A stretch of 38,135 nucleotides of DNA from positions 1 through 38,135 of the forward strand of contig NZ_CALTTX010000019.1 of the NCBI RefSeq assembly GCF_943912325.1, in the 5' to 3' direction. Of the stretch, positions 23,918 through 33,480 are shown one piece after another (the stretch's first letter is position 1; every line of letters starts with the position of its first letter). The stretch comes from an uncultured Microbacterium sp. GTDB taxonomy: Bacteria > Actinomycetota > Actinomycetes > Actinomycetales > Microbacteriaceae. Under the pieces are notes generated by a model. That model did not search any database, was not told the DNA's origin, and saw only the letters and a list, made by a program, of their open reading frames with translations. The position numbers were made by a program, and so were the translations under genes.

Positions 23918-24933
23918 TCCAGGCGCTCGTCGCGACGCTCATGTGGGCGCTCGTGGCGAGCCTGCTCATCTTCCGCCGCAAACGGGCGGATCGAAGCATC
24001 ACCTACGCCTCCTTCACGATTGCCGTCGCGATGACCCTGAACGTCGACGCCATCTACCTCGCCACCGATCCGCTTCTTGGCGGCACGAACGTCACGACCC
24101 TCGTTTCAGACGGGCTGCTGATGACCGGGATCTTCTTTCTCGGTCGAGGCGTCATGAAGGTCGACGAGTACCGCCCCAGGCTCGTGCGGGTCGCCGTGGG
24201 CGTCCCGGTGCTCCTCACATCGCTTCTTGCGATCACCACGACGTTCGTGTTCATCGACCGAGGCACAACCACGACTCGGTTCATGATCGACCTCGGCGCG
24301 CAACCCGCAGCAGCGGCCTACTCGATCATCAACTTCAGCTACTTCTTCCTCGTCATCACGACGATGATGATCCTCGCCGCGCGGCAATATCTGCGCAGCT
24401 CCGGCATCCAGCGTCTCCCCGCGGCTCTGCTGAGCCTGGGATCGGCGTTCGGCGGCGCACTGTGCCTGGCCGTGCTCATCATGGACGTCGCACACGTCAC
24501 AGGACATCTCGATCTCATGCGCGCCGTCCAACCCGCCTACGAACCGCTCTCTCTGCTCGCGTTCCTTTTCCTATGCGCGGGCTTCGCCGCGCAGCCTGTC
24601 GTCCGCCGCGCACAGCACGACATGCGCCGGAAGCGCACCGTCGGCCTCGCGACACAGTTGGAGCCTCTCTGGAAGCGGGCGTCCCTCGTGCGGCCTGGGC
24701 TGAGCCAAGCAGACCCGCTCGCTGCGAGCGCGGATGACCTGGAGAGCCGTCTACACCGAGAGATCGTTGAGATCCGCGACGCGATGATCGACCCGCGCGT
24801 CACCTTCGACATCAGCGCAGCCGAGCGCGCCCTGCTGAATCGCGCCGAGAGCCACCTCCTCGGACTCGACACGAGAGCGACACGGACCACCGCTTCGCCA
24901 GGAGGCCGGGTCGGCCGGGAGGGCAGTTCGTGA
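23914..24933 (+). CDS. Seven-helix membrane protein, DUF6545/MAB_1171c-like
   Basis: This 339-residue protein has about seven hydrophobic helices in its first 225 residues, beginning with MIQALVATLMWALVASLLIF, then a cytoplasmic domain. The latter contains LATQLEPLWKRAS and ESRLHREIVEIRDAMIDPR, matching the DUF6545 pattern (LxPLWxxL...RLxRxVxEIRD). Such proteins are often annotated as putative transporters; real function is unknown. Next to an ImmA/IrrE protease it forms a gene pair common in actinobacteria, which suggests membrane sensing coupled to proteolysis. It is coupled on both sides by 4-base overlaps. Confidence 0.75.
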   Translation: MIQALVATLMWALVASLLIFRRKRADRSITYASFTIAVAMTLNVDAIYLATDPLLGGTNVTTLVSDGLLMTGIFFLGRGVMKVDEYRPRLVRVAVGVPVLLTSLLAITTTFVFIDRGTTTTRFMIDLGAQPAAAAYSIINFSYFFLVITTMMILAARQYLRSSGIQRLPAALLSLGSAFGGALCLAVLIMDVAHVTGHLDLMRAVQPAYEPLSLLAFLFLCAGFAAQPVVRRAQHDMRRKRTVGLATQLEPLWKRASLVRPGLSQADPLAASADDLESRLHREIVEIRDAMIDPRVTFDISAAERALLNRAESHLLGLDTRATRTTASPGGRVGREGSS

Positions 24934-26069
24934 TGCGACGGGTCGCGCTAGGTGCCGGACTCGTTGCGGCAGGCGCGTTGGGTGTCGGCTGGGTGATCGC
25001 GCGGCGGCTGACAGGCCCCAGCACGCGGCGATACGACCTGACCGTCCGCGAGGTTGAGCGCGACGGCGACGGCACTCTCATCGTGCTCGACCGAACTCGC
25101 CAGACCGCAGCCGAAGGCGCGTACAACCTCTGGTTCGAGAACGGAGGCTGGGCGCAACTCTCCGAAGACGTGCTCGACCGTGGACCGACTCTGATCGCAC
25201 GACGGGTGAAGAGCACGGCATCGGGGCTCACTCTCAGGGCTGGCGATCACGTCTCCTGGAGCGGCATCTACTACCCGACCCCGCACGACGCCGGCCTTCA
25301 CGCACACGACATCACCATCGACACCCCCGCGGGTGCTGCCCCCGCCTGGCGCATCGACGGCGACGGTGCCAGATCGACGTGGGCGATCCACCTACATGGC
25401 CTCGGCAGCGTTCGAGCCGGAACACTTCGCGGCGTGCTCGCTGCGACCGAGCGCGGCTACACCTCGCTCGTTGTCAGCTACCGAGCCGACGGCGAAGGCC
25501 CGGGAGTCGGCAACGGGCGCTCAATGCTTGGTTTCACCGAGGCCGACGACGCCGCGGCTGCCATCGAGTACGCGATGCGGCACGGAGCCCGACAGATCGT
25601 GCTGTTCGGATGGTCGATGGGTGCGGCCATCGCGCTCCAGCTCGCTCACCACTCGTCGTATCGACGCAGCATCGCAGGTCTCGTGCTCGACTCGCCTGTG
25701 CTCGACTGGACGGAAGTCATCAAAGCGAACTGTGCCCGCAGCGGATTCCCCGCAGCCGCGGGCAGCCTCGCGATTCCGTGGCTGACGCTCCGCCCCCTGG
25801 CCCACATGGTCGGCCTGCCCGAGCGCATCCCGCTCCGATCCTTCGACTGGACGGTTCGTGCCGAGGAACTCACCGCGCCCACGCTCATCCTTCACGGCAC
25901 CCACGACGACTCCGTACCGATACGGCTCTCACAAGGACTCCGAGATGCTCGGCCTGGCCTCGTGTCACTGGAGGTCTTCGAAGCAGGACACACGCTCTCG
26001 TGGAACTCTGACCGGGGGCGGTGGCAATACACGGTGACCGAGTGGCTTACCGGCCACATCACGGCTTGA
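24930..26069 (+). CDS. Membrane-anchored alpha/beta hydrolase
   Basis: The 379-residue protein starts with one N-terminal hydrophobic helix (LGAGLVAAGALGVGWVIA), likely an uncleaved anchor. A beta-rich spacer of about 120 residues follows, then an alpha/beta hydrolase domain. The nucleophile lies in GWSMGAA, the acid Asp in HGTHDDSVP and the His in EAGHTLSWNSD. The substrate is unknown. GTG at 24930 overlaps the previous stop; ATG at 24933 is equally possible, with GGGAGGG upstream of both. It completes the three-gene cassette. Confidence 0.8.
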   Translation: MMRRVALGAGLVAAGALGVGWVIARRLTGPSTRRYDLTVREVERDGDGTLIVLDRTRQTAAEGAYNLWFENGGWAQLSEDVLDRGPTLIARRVKSTASGLTLRAGDHVSWSGIYYPTPHDAGLHAHDITIDTPAGAAPAWRIDGDGARSTWAIHLHGLGSVRAGTLRGVLAATERGYTSLVVSYRADGEGPGVGNGRSMLGFTEADDAAAAIEYAMRHGARQIVLFGWSMGAAIALQLAHHSSYRRSIAGLVLDSPVLDWTEVIKANCARSGFPAAAGSLAIPWLTLRPLAHMVGLPERIPLRSFDWTVRAEELTAPTLILHGTHDDSVPIRLSQGLRDARPGLVSLEVFEAGHTLSWNSDRGRWQYTVTEWLTGHITA

Positions 26070-26181
26070 GGAATGGAATCCCGGGTCGGTAGCGAGAGGT
26101 GACCAGCCGTCGTCAGCGCGACGGATCCCGCAACGACTTGGCCCGAGGGTCGAGCATCGGAAAGCCTGCGAAGATCGGTGC

Positions 26182-26619
26182 ATGACTCACGCCGATCCGC
26201 CCCCAACTGACGAGTGGCGGGCACTCCTCGGGCGGACGGCACGACCAGTGAGCGAGCTTGCCCGTAGCGACGTGCCGGAGCAGCCTGGCGTATACCTCTG
26301 GCGGCACACCCGCTCGGTGCAATACGTCGGCAAGGCGACGAGCCTGCGATCGCGGCTGTGGGGGAGCCACTTGGGTCGTGGGGTGAATCTCTCCGGATCC
26401 TCGCTGCGGCGAAACGTCTGCGAGCTGTTGTTCGGCATCCCGCCCGCAGTGACGGCGAAGCCAGACCCGCAACTCGTAACTCCCGCGCAAGCGGCGGCGA
26501 TCGCAGTCTGGCTATGTGAATGCGAGTTGTCGTGGTTCGAGTGCGAGACGATCGCGGCCGCTGGGAGCCTGGAGGACCGCCTCCGGCGGGCTTGGCTCCC
26601 GCCGCTCAATCGGATCTGA
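26182..26619 (+). CDS. GIY-YIG nuclease-like protein
   Basis: The 145-residue protein has a GIY-YIG core: GVYLWRH at residue 36-42, QYVGKATSLRSRLWGSH at 47-63 with the expected Tyr and Arg, and the late acidic ECETI with Glu, followed by LPPLNRI, where LNR is a common end of this fold. Such domains are single-strand-cutting nucleases found in repair, homing and defence. The first Tyr of GIY is present and the second motif reads YVG. It starts 112 bases after the hydrolase gene and is followed closely by two unknown genes. Confidence 0.75.
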   Translation: MTHADPPPTDEWRALLGRTARPVSELARSDVPEQPGVYLWRHTRSVQYVGKATSLRSRLWGSHLGRGVNLSGSSLRRNVCELLFGIPPAVTAKPDPQLVTPAQAAAIAVWLCECELSWFECETIAAAGSLEDRLRRAWLPPLNRI

Positions 26620-26629
26620 GGACCTCGAC

Positions 26630-27421
26630 TTGGAACTAGATGGGACTCCACTGGCCGCGGTCTCGAGGCTTTGGCTTCGAGCAGGGCAACTCTTCACCGA
26701 GCGCGACTCGGTTGCAGAGCATGGCAGCACAGCGCAGCACGACCACGACCACGCTGCCGTGAGGCCGGAGACGCCGCCCTGGATCGTGAGCGGCAAGCTC
26801 ATGTCCGCCTGCGACGGCGCACGAGCGGCCGCGGTGCTGTGGAGAGGAGGCGAGGTTCACATGATCGCCAACTATTCACTCCTTCGCGTTGTTGTGGAGA
26901 ACGCGGCCCTCGGTTGGTGGGTGCTGCAAGGATCCGACCGTGACGATCGGATGCATCGAGCGTTCCGAGTCGTCGTAGACGACCTCACCTGGGCAATCAG
27001 ACGGGAGAAGTTCGCTGTCGCCCACGCGCGAACAGCGGAAGGTCGAGAGAAGCGGTCGGGCGCGCTCGTCGGTGCAGCGCGCGAGCTCGAGAGAGTGACT
27101 ACTGCGTTCCGAGCGTCGCTCCCGGGTCGCGAAGAATCGTTCTACGCCCCCCGCAGGATCGAGATGGCAAAGGTGCTCGTTGCAGCCGAATCGACTATCT
27201 CGGACACGGACGACCTCGACTACTCCTTGTTGTGGTGGATCGCGAGCACGAGTGCGCATGGCTCGTTGTCAGCGGTTCAGCAGCTGGCCCGGCCAGGAGA
27301 GCCTGGTCAGGCCAGCCTCTACCCGGACGCAGAGAGCGTCGGAGCATTCGCAGTGCGAGCAGCTCATCTCCTCAACGCCGCCCATGCGTCGTGGAACGTC
27401 TACCGACAGTCCTCGGGCTGA
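26630..27421 (+). CDS. Hypothetical protein, helical
   Basis: This protein of about 263 residues has no family I recognise. TTG at 26630 is the likely start because TGAGGA lies just before it and the upstream in-frame codons overlap the GIY-YIG gene. The sequence is mainly helical: a His-rich acidic stretch QHDHDHAAV near residue 45, then ANYSLLRVVVENAALGWWVL, and later LLWWIASTSAHGSLSA. The pattern of a helical bundle with a conserved Arg-rich middle and S-x-x-H resembles HEPN-like or DUF5677-type bundles only loosely. It is four bases before the next gene, so they are co-transcribed. Confidence 0.6.
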   Translation: MELDGTPLAAVSRLWLRAGQLFTERDSVAEHGSTAQHDHDHAAVRPETPPWIVSGKLMSACDGARAAAVLWRGGEVHMIANYSLLRVVVENAALGWWVLQGSDRDDRMHRAFRVVVDDLTWAIRREKFAVAHARTAEGREKRSGALVGAARELERVTTAFRASLPGREESFYAPRRIEMAKVLVAAESTISDTDDLDYSLLWWIASTSAHGSLSAVQQLARPGEPGQASLYPDAESVGAFAVRAAHLLNAAHASWNVYRQSSG

Positions 27422-27424
27422 GGC

Positions 27425-27949
27425 ATGGCGACTCGATTCGGAGACTTACCGCTCGTTGATCCCGAGCGGAATATGTTGGACCGGCCCGGCAATCTCAGTG
27501 ACTACCTCGCGCTGCCCCAGGTGGCCGACCTGCACTGGCCGGCCGATGTCGTGGAGCAATGGCTCTTCGATCATGCGGGCAACGCCGCATTCATCGAAGA
27601 CTACGGACACCTCGACCTGGCCGCGATCGAGTGGACGAGAGAGTTGGTGCCTGCCGCTCAACTTGTCGACATCCCAACCGGTGCGAGTGACGCGGAGTTC
27701 CTTGAATCGGTGGCTCGGCTGCATCGGCACTACCTTGGGCTGCGCTCCCAGGGGATCCGTGACGCGTGGGAGCGCCGCGGAACTTGGCTCGTGCCGCCAA
27801 TTCTGCTCTCGCGTCAGGTCCTCGGCAACGAGGAGCGCGGCCTGCAGGTGGTCGAGGGCAGGATGCGGGTCGGGATTCTCCAAGGCCGGGCGGCGGAGGC
27901 GCTGAACGTCGTGTCGGCGCTCGAGGCTTGGGTCGGGCGCCATCGCTGA
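27425..27949 (+). CDS. Hypothetical protein, possibly ParB/sulfiredoxin-like fold
   Basis: The 174-residue acidic protein has no firm family. Its C-terminal half, GTWLVPPILLSRQV then GLQVVEGRMRVGILQGR, recalls the ParB/Srx pattern (P-hhh ... hhVxxGxxRhxxh), which can bind or hydrolyse nucleotides. The N-terminal half contains two Trp-Pro and Asp-His segments (LHWPADVVEQWLFDHAGN). The resemblance is by eye and weak. After its stop the same frame continues with another coding-like stretch (to 28120), so the annotated end may reflect a disrupted longer gene. Confidence 0.6.
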   Translation: MATRFGDLPLVDPERNMLDRPGNLSDYLALPQVADLHWPADVVEQWLFDHAGNAAFIEDYGHLDLAAIEWTRELVPAAQLVDIPTGASDAEFLESVARLHRHYLGLRSQGIRDAWERRGTWLVPPILLSRQVLGNEERGLQVVEGRMRVGILQGRAAEALNVVSALEAWVGRHR

Positions 27950-28120
27950 CGAGGCTGGTCAGCGTCGCAGGGTCGGTCGCCGCTCGGAAGGCCAGCCCTG
28001 CTGCTCAATGTCGATGGGCCGGTTCCGCTCGACGAGACGATCTTCCAGGGCGAGGAGCACGTCCTTTATGTGCCCCGAAACGGGGTGTTCTTCGGTTGCA
28101 CCCTGACAAACACGGTCTGA
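27950..28120 (+). pseudogene. Possible gene remnant, about 56 codons
   Basis: In the same frame as the preceding gene, after its TGA, an open stretch runs to TGA at 28118-28120. Its last 40 codons have a protein-like composition (NVDGPVPLDETIFQGEEHVL, then YVPRNGVFFGC), with GC3 bias and no start codon of its own. It could be the C-terminus of a gene otherwise lost. I do not recognise the family. Confidence 0.35.
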
Positions 28121-28136
28121 TTGGCAGGCCATTGGC

Positions 28137-28142
28137 TAGGCT
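28137..28142 (+). promoter_or_regulatory. -10 box TAGGCT of the putative defence operon
   Basis: TAGGCT precedes the ATG of the small HTH gene by 40 bases, with a strong GGGGAGG ribosome-binding site in between (28170-28176). This is the most likely promoter of the six-gene operon. A second -10-like TAGCCT lies at 28389 before the next gene. Confidence 0.4.
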
Positions 28143-28182
28143 GGAATCGACCGTGTGCTCGTGCCGCAAGGGGAGGTAACTG

Positions 28183-28368
28183 ATGTCTGAGCCTTGGCTC
28201 TCAGCCGATCAGATTGCATCTCACCTCGGAGTGACCAAGGACACGGTGTACGCCTGGATCGCCGACAAGGGGATGCCCGCTCACAAGGTGGGGCGTCTCT
28301 GGAAGTTCCAGGTCAGCGAAGTCGATGAGTGGGTGCGTTCGGGGGGAGCCTCATCGGAGGCCGAGTGA
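28183..28368 (+). CDS. Small excisionase-family HTH protein
   Basis: This 61-residue protein is a single MerR-like winged HTH: WLSADQIASHLGVTKDTVYA then HKVGRLWKFQVSEVDEWVRS. Proteins of this size act as excisionases or as regulators at the head of accessory operons. It stands first in the operon and far from the integrase, so an operon regulator is more likely than an excisionase. The next gene begins 83 bases downstream. Confidence 0.8.
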   Translation: MSEPWLSADQIASHLGVTKDTVYAWIADKGMPAHKVGRLWKFQVSEVDEWVRSGGASSEAE

Positions 28369-28451
28369 ACGATGTCGGAGGTCGGGCCTAGCCTGGAGGA
28401 CTTTCGCGCGTGAGACCGAGCAGCGGAGCAGATGAGGGGAGGAGAGCGCGG

Positions 28452-29045
28452 ATGAGCAGCTTCAGGATCGGGCCGGTGAGTGTCGAGGTGCTCGATGGTC
28501 AGCACGCGATCACGGTCGTTCCGCCGAGCCAGTGGCATGGTGACAGGCAGGAGCGACCCGCCCACGCCGCGCTCGCCAACCTCAAGGCCGAAGACGGTCT
28601 TCGCGCACAGGTCTCGCTTGTCCGCTGGGATGACAGTGACGAGACCTCGCTCGGCTTCGCGGAGCTTCTCGCAGGCCCGTCGGACTACGAGCGGCTGGAG
28701 GACGCCGGAGCGATCTCGCCGAAGCTCGTGGGGGACAAGCTGGTCGCACGGATTCGGGCGTTGCGCTACGGGAGGACCGGGCGAGCCACGGGGGCGGCGG
28801 TCGAGTGGTCGCAGATCAGCGAATGGGCTGGCGGCGACGCGCAGGCGTTGCTTGCCGCGCTCGGCGCGACGCGCACGGGAGCGTATGGCGTGCTGCTGCC
28901 GAGTGCAACCCGCTTCAAGACCGAGCCGGCCATCGAGGTGCTCGTCGACGACCCGGCGGCGCTGTTCGCCGTCTATGCGCTCACGCGCGTCGTGCCGATC
29001 ATGACCGGCTACGGCAAGGAATCAGCGGAAGGCCCGAACGCATGA
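28452..29045 (+). CDS. Hypothetical protein of the putative defence operon
   Basis: The 197-residue soluble protein has no family I recognise. It starts MSSFRIGPVSVEVLDGQHAI and has a beta-rich N-terminus followed by helices (AEDGLRAQVSLVRWDD, YERLEDAGAISPKLVGDK). No catalytic motif is evident. GGAGGAGAG precedes the ATG. Its stop overlaps the next gene's ATG by four bases, so the two products are probably made together and may form a complex with the HEPN protein. Confidence 0.7.
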   Translation: MSSFRIGPVSVEVLDGQHAITVVPPSQWHGDRQERPAHAALANLKAEDGLRAQVSLVRWDDSDETSLGFAELLAGPSDYERLEDAGAISPKLVGDKLVARIRALRYGRTGRATGAAVEWSQISEWAGGDAQALLAALGATRTGAYGVLLPSATRFKTEPAIEVLVDDPAALFAVYALTRVVPIMTGYGKESAEGPNA

Positions 29046-30115
29046 GCGGCGTCGACGTCTCTATCGCGCTGCCTGAGGACGAGACGCCTGGCGAACTCAT
29101 CAAGGGCTACTTCACCCTCATGCGCGCGTTCGGCTGGGATCTCTACGTCACCTGCCATTTTGCGCTGAAGGAGGAGCTTGGCCCCCAGTGGTTCGCGGCT
29201 CGGATCAGCGACCTGAAGCAGTCGGACCCGCGCAACTGGCAGCCGAACCACCGCTTTGAACCACAGGACCCGGGCGTCATCCTGAAGGACTACGTCCACG
29301 AGTCCGACTCGCCGTACCTGGCGGTCTTCGGCGGACAGTTCCAGAACCAGTCGGCGGCGCGGAAGATCCTAGGCACCCGCAACACCTGGTTTCACTTCCG
29401 CGACGACCCCACGACCGGTCAGCTCGCCGAGGCGGCGAAAGTCGTCCGCGGCTTCGTCGCGGCCAGCGGCATGCACATCGTGGGCCGGATCGACACGCTG
29501 ATCGCGCGGCTCGACGAGCTGCGCATGGGCCGATACCCGGTGGAGCCGACTCCGGTCTCGCCCCCGGCCTCCGTGCCGATCATCGAGGAAGCCGAACCGC
29601 TGGAGACCCCGGAGGACCTCCCGCGCCCCGCGATCGGCGGCACCTGGCTCGGTGCGATCCCCGCGAAGCGCTACCGCATTACCCGCACCGGCGATGTCGT
29701 CGACCCCGACACGATGGCGTCCGTCCGTGCCCGGGTCGAGGGTGACTTCACCGAGAAGACCCGTGCCTGGATGGCGGTCGAGCCGCGCGGCCGCGAGCTG
29801 TGGATCGACACCGACGGCGCGGTTGGCGGCTTCGTCGGCGCGAGCCCCCGGCTCCTGGGATACCTCGGCGCCGACCCGGAGGGCGAGGTCGCGCGCGGCT
29901 TCTTCACGGCGCACTACTACGTCACCGAGGGCGACGCGGTCGTCGACCTCGACACGGGCGAGCGTCGGATGGTACGCACCCTCACTACATTGGATGACGG
30001 ATCGTCGCTGCGGGTCACGACCTACGGCGATGTTCTGTTGGTCGATGACGTCCACGGCGTCGAGCGTGTCGCAACCGTCACACCCGCCGAATGGTTCCCA
30101 GGACACCTGGGCTGA
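29042..30115 (+). CDS. Swt1-like HEPN domain protein
   Basis: The 357-residue protein has an N-terminal helical domain of about 160 residues with a HEPN ribonuclease motif R-x4-H: Arg113 to His118 in GTRNTWFHFRDD. The start ELIKGYFTLMRAFGWDLY and the LKEELGPQWF segment fit the Swt1-type HEPN group. After a Pro-rich linker (VEPTPVSPPASVP) comes a second domain rich in beta strands (KRYRITRTGDVVDPDT, then RELWIDTDGAVGGFVG) that I cannot identify. HEPN proteins in defence operons often act as RNases that stop infected cells. Activity and target are inferred. Confidence 0.7.
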   Translation: MSGVDVSIALPEDETPGELIKGYFTLMRAFGWDLYVTCHFALKEELGPQWFAARISDLKQSDPRNWQPNHRFEPQDPGVILKDYVHESDSPYLAVFGGQFQNQSAARKILGTRNTWFHFRDDPTTGQLAEAAKVVRGFVAASGMHIVGRIDTLIARLDELRMGRYPVEPTPVSPPASVPIIEEAEPLETPEDLPRPAIGGTWLGAIPAKRYRITRTGDVVDPDTMASVRARVEGDFTEKTRAWMAVEPRGRELWIDTDGAVGGFVGASPRLLGYLGADPEGEVARGFFTAHYYVTEGDAVVDLDTGERRMVRTLTTLDDGSSLRVTTYGDVLLVDDVHGVERVATVTPAEWFPGHLG

Positions 30116-30127
30116 GCGGGGAGACAC

Positions 30128-33100
30128 ATGAGCAAGATTGTTGACAACGGCGAAGTCAAACTCGCCGATGCCCTGAACGCGATCCTCCCGCACGCGACCG
30201 CATTCGATGCGTGCGTCGGGTACTTCAACCTTCGAGGTTGGCAGCACCTTCGCGGCGGGATCGGCAGCATGCAGGCAGGCGATGGCTCGCGGCCTCCGGT
30301 GCGGCTCCTGGTCGGCATGGTGACTTCGCCGGATCGCGCCCTTCGCCAGGCGCTCGAGGGCGGGGAGGGGAAGATCGATCTGCCGACCGCCGTCAAGCTG
30401 AAAGATGAGGCGGTCCTGTCGTTCGCCGAGCAGCTCATCTGGGGCCTTCCGACCCAGGCGGACCAGGACGGCCTGCGACAGCTGCGACGCGACCTTGAGA
30501 GTGGGTTGCTAAAGGTCAAATTCGCGGCCCGGGAGCCGCTGCACGCGAAGCTTTACGTGGCGCATCTGCCCGGCGGACCGACTGGATTTCGACACGGCAT
30601 CGTCGGTTCGTCGAACTTTACGGCAGCGGGCCTGAGCAAGCAGGGCGAGTTGAGCCTTGAAGAGACCGACCTGCAGGTCACCCAAGAGCTCGCCGACTGG
30701 TTCGATGCCCGCTGGGACGACAACTTTTCCCTCGATATCACTGTCGAGCTGATCGAGGTACTGGAGCAGTCCTGGGTACGTGAGGATCAGCCGCTCCCAT
30801 ACCACGTGTATCTCCGCCTCGCCTACGAGCTGTCCCGCGATGCTCGCGAAGGTCTCACGCTCGACATTCCGTCGGAGGTGAAGCAGGTTCTGCTGCCGCA
30901 CCAGATCAGTGCCGTTCAGGTGGCGACCAAGCTCTTGGAACGGAAGGGCATCGCCGTTATTGGCGACGTCGTCGGGCTTGGGAAGACGTTGACCGGCACG
31001 GCGATCGCCGCCACGGTCGGTGAGAGCGTGCTCGTCATCTCGCCAAAGAACTTGGTGAAAATGTGGGAGGAGCACCTGCACCGCTTCCATATCCCAGGCA
31101 AGGTGCTGAGCCTCAGTATGGTCCGCAAGGAACTCCCCGACCTGCGGCGCTACAAGCTCGTCCTCGTCGACGAGTCACACAATCTGCGCACGCGTGGCCG
31201 CAAGGCATGGGAGGCGATCCACACCTACATCGAGGAGAACGACAGCAAGGTCGTCCTCCTCACGGCCACGATGTTCAATGCCCGCCACAAGGACATCGGC
31301 GGGCAGCTGGGCCTCAAGATCCAGTCGGATGAGCCGCTCGGCGTGCGGCCGGAGCGGCTGATCGCCGAGATCGGGCCGCAGGAGCTGGCTCGCAAGACGG
31401 GCGGACGCCTGGATTCGCTCAGCGCCTTCGAGCGCTCGGAGTACAACGAGGACTGGCAGCGGCTCTTGAGTGAGTTTCTCGTGCGCCGCACCCGGAGGTT
31501 CCTCGAATCGACCTACGGCGACAAGGATCCCGTCACCGACGAGGTGACGCTCAAATTTCCGAACGGTCAGACCTTCCACTTTCCAAAGCGCAGCCCCGAG
31601 CCACTTCGCTACCCAGGCGGTCCGGGTGATCCGAATGACCGCCTCGCGACGAGCGAGACGTTCGATGCCGTCGACCACCTGAATTACGCGCGCTACCAGC
31701 TCGGCAAATATCTTGATGACGACGTGAAGCCGAAGGACAAGGCCGAGTCGGACCTGGTCGAGGACCTAAGGACCTCAATCTCCGCGGCAGCCGGCTTCAT
31801 CCGCACGACGGCACTGAAGCGACTCACGTCCAGCGCACACGCGTTCGTGCTGACCATCAAACGCATGATCGCCCGAAACTACGTCCTCGAGTACGCGATC
31901 AAACACGACTTGCCGATCCCACTCGGCAACTTCTCCGATCTGTACTTCGACCTCGACGCGGTCGATGTGGACGCCGACGAAGCTGACGAGATCGAAGTGT
32001 CAGAGTCCGCCTCAGCGGCGTGGGGCGTCAACTGGACGTCGGCCCAGTGGGAGACCTACGCGGAGACCGCCTACAAGTCCGTGGCGAAGAAGAAGCCGAA
32101 GGGGATCCGCTGGGCTCGCCCGCAGCTCTTCGCCCACGAGGCCCTGCTCGCCCATGTGCACGATGACTCCGCCATCCTGCAAGACCTGCTGGACGCCTAC
32201 GGCATCTGGGACGCGAAGGATGACAGTAAGCTTCACGCGCTCGGCAGCATGATCGACGAACTCGCACCGGGCGAGAAGATCCTGGTCTTCAGCGAGTACA
32301 AGGACACTGTCGACTACCTCGCCCAGCATCTGAACAAGTGGACGAGCAAGCCCTACGTCTCGGCGAGTGGTGGCTCCACAGATCCGGTGCGGATCGCCCG
32401 ACGATTCGCACCGAAGGCGAACTCGCATCTTGGTGGCGTTCCCGAGGGGAGGCCGAAATCGACGTGCTCCTCACCACCGATGTGCTTAGCGAGGGTCAGA
32501 ACCTGCAGGACGCCGCCATTGTCGTGAACTGGGACCTCCCGTGGACGACGATCAAGGTCATCCAGCGAGCCGGACGCGTCGACCGCGTCGGTCAGACCGC
32601 GAAGACTATTCGAGTGCTGTCGTTCCTACCCCAGGACGGCGTGGAAGCGGTCATCCAGCTCTTCCAGCGACTTGATACGCGACTCAAGGCCTTCCAGGAG
32701 ATCCTCGGCGGCAACGAGGACTTCTTCCGAATCAGCGTGACCGACGACTTCATCAAGGGCCTCTTCGACGGCAGCGCCGTCCTCGGCGAGGACGAGGGCG
32801 AGGTCGACGCCTCCTCGTATGCGTTAGGCATTTGGGAGGCTGCCGACAAGCACGACCGTCGGACCGCGCTCGACCTCCAGGAGGTCGTCTACTCGACCAA
32901 GGCAGCCCCGCTTGACACTGAGGCGAGCGTTGTGACGCACGGGCGCACAGACGCCGGAGCCGATCTACTCATCCGCTCGTCCGCGGACGCGGTTACGTTC
33001 CTCACTCCAATGGAGGCGTTGAAGGCGGTTGAATGTGCGGTAATAGAAGTTCCAGGGCCGCGGCTGGAGGACCACCTCGAGCACGTCGTCCGGGCCGCAA

Positions 33101-33480
33101 CGGCCATGAGCGAGCAGGTCAAGCAGAACACGGTGCTGCTCCACCACGGCCTGCGCAAGCACCTCTACGACTTTCTCGCGAAACAGGTCGAGCGCATCGA
33201 TCTCCCCGAGACCACTCGCACGAAGGCGGCGCAGCTCATTGACGCGGTTACCGCGAATCCAATTCGCGACGCGATCAAGACGGAACTGATTGGTGTCCTG
33301 CGATCCGTGAGGACGCTCGGCGACGACGGTGGACAGCTGGAGCGGCTTCTCACTCTTCACGACGAGAACGCGCTGGTAGACGTCCGTGATCTCGGGGCCG
33401 ACCGCGTGCAGGTCGTGACCTCGATGGGCTTCAATCCGGTTGGCGTGGACGCAAGGGGAGCGGACGCATGGCAGCTCTGA
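30128..33480 (+). pseudogene. Phospholipase D-SNF2 helicase fusion, frameshifted
   Basis: The coding region would give about 1117 residues if one base were restored. The N-terminus is a PLD-type nuclease domain (HAKLYVAH near residue 138, GSSNFTAAGLS near 160). A superfamily 2 helicase follows: Walker A GDVVGLGKTL (about 278), DESHNLR (about 347), LLTATMFNA (about 375), and a C-terminal RecA domain with VLSEGQNLQDA and QRAGRVDRVGQ (about 811). The frame ends early at 32527, while the downstream half continues in the -1 frame from about 32450. Adding one G to the GGGG at 32446-32449 restores VPEGEAEIDVLLTTDVL. It starts 12 bases after the HEPN gene and overlaps the methyltransferase gene by 13 bases. 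Confidence 0.85.

Noticed and set aside
28183..28368. Small HTH protein as a second excisionase of the element
   Set aside because: It is 8.8 kb from the integrase and heads an operon; regulator is the simpler reading.
30128..33480. Programmed ribosomal frameshift in the helicase
   Set aside because: No slippery heptamer with a following strong stem is evident; a lost G in a G tract explains it more simply. Kept only as a remote option.
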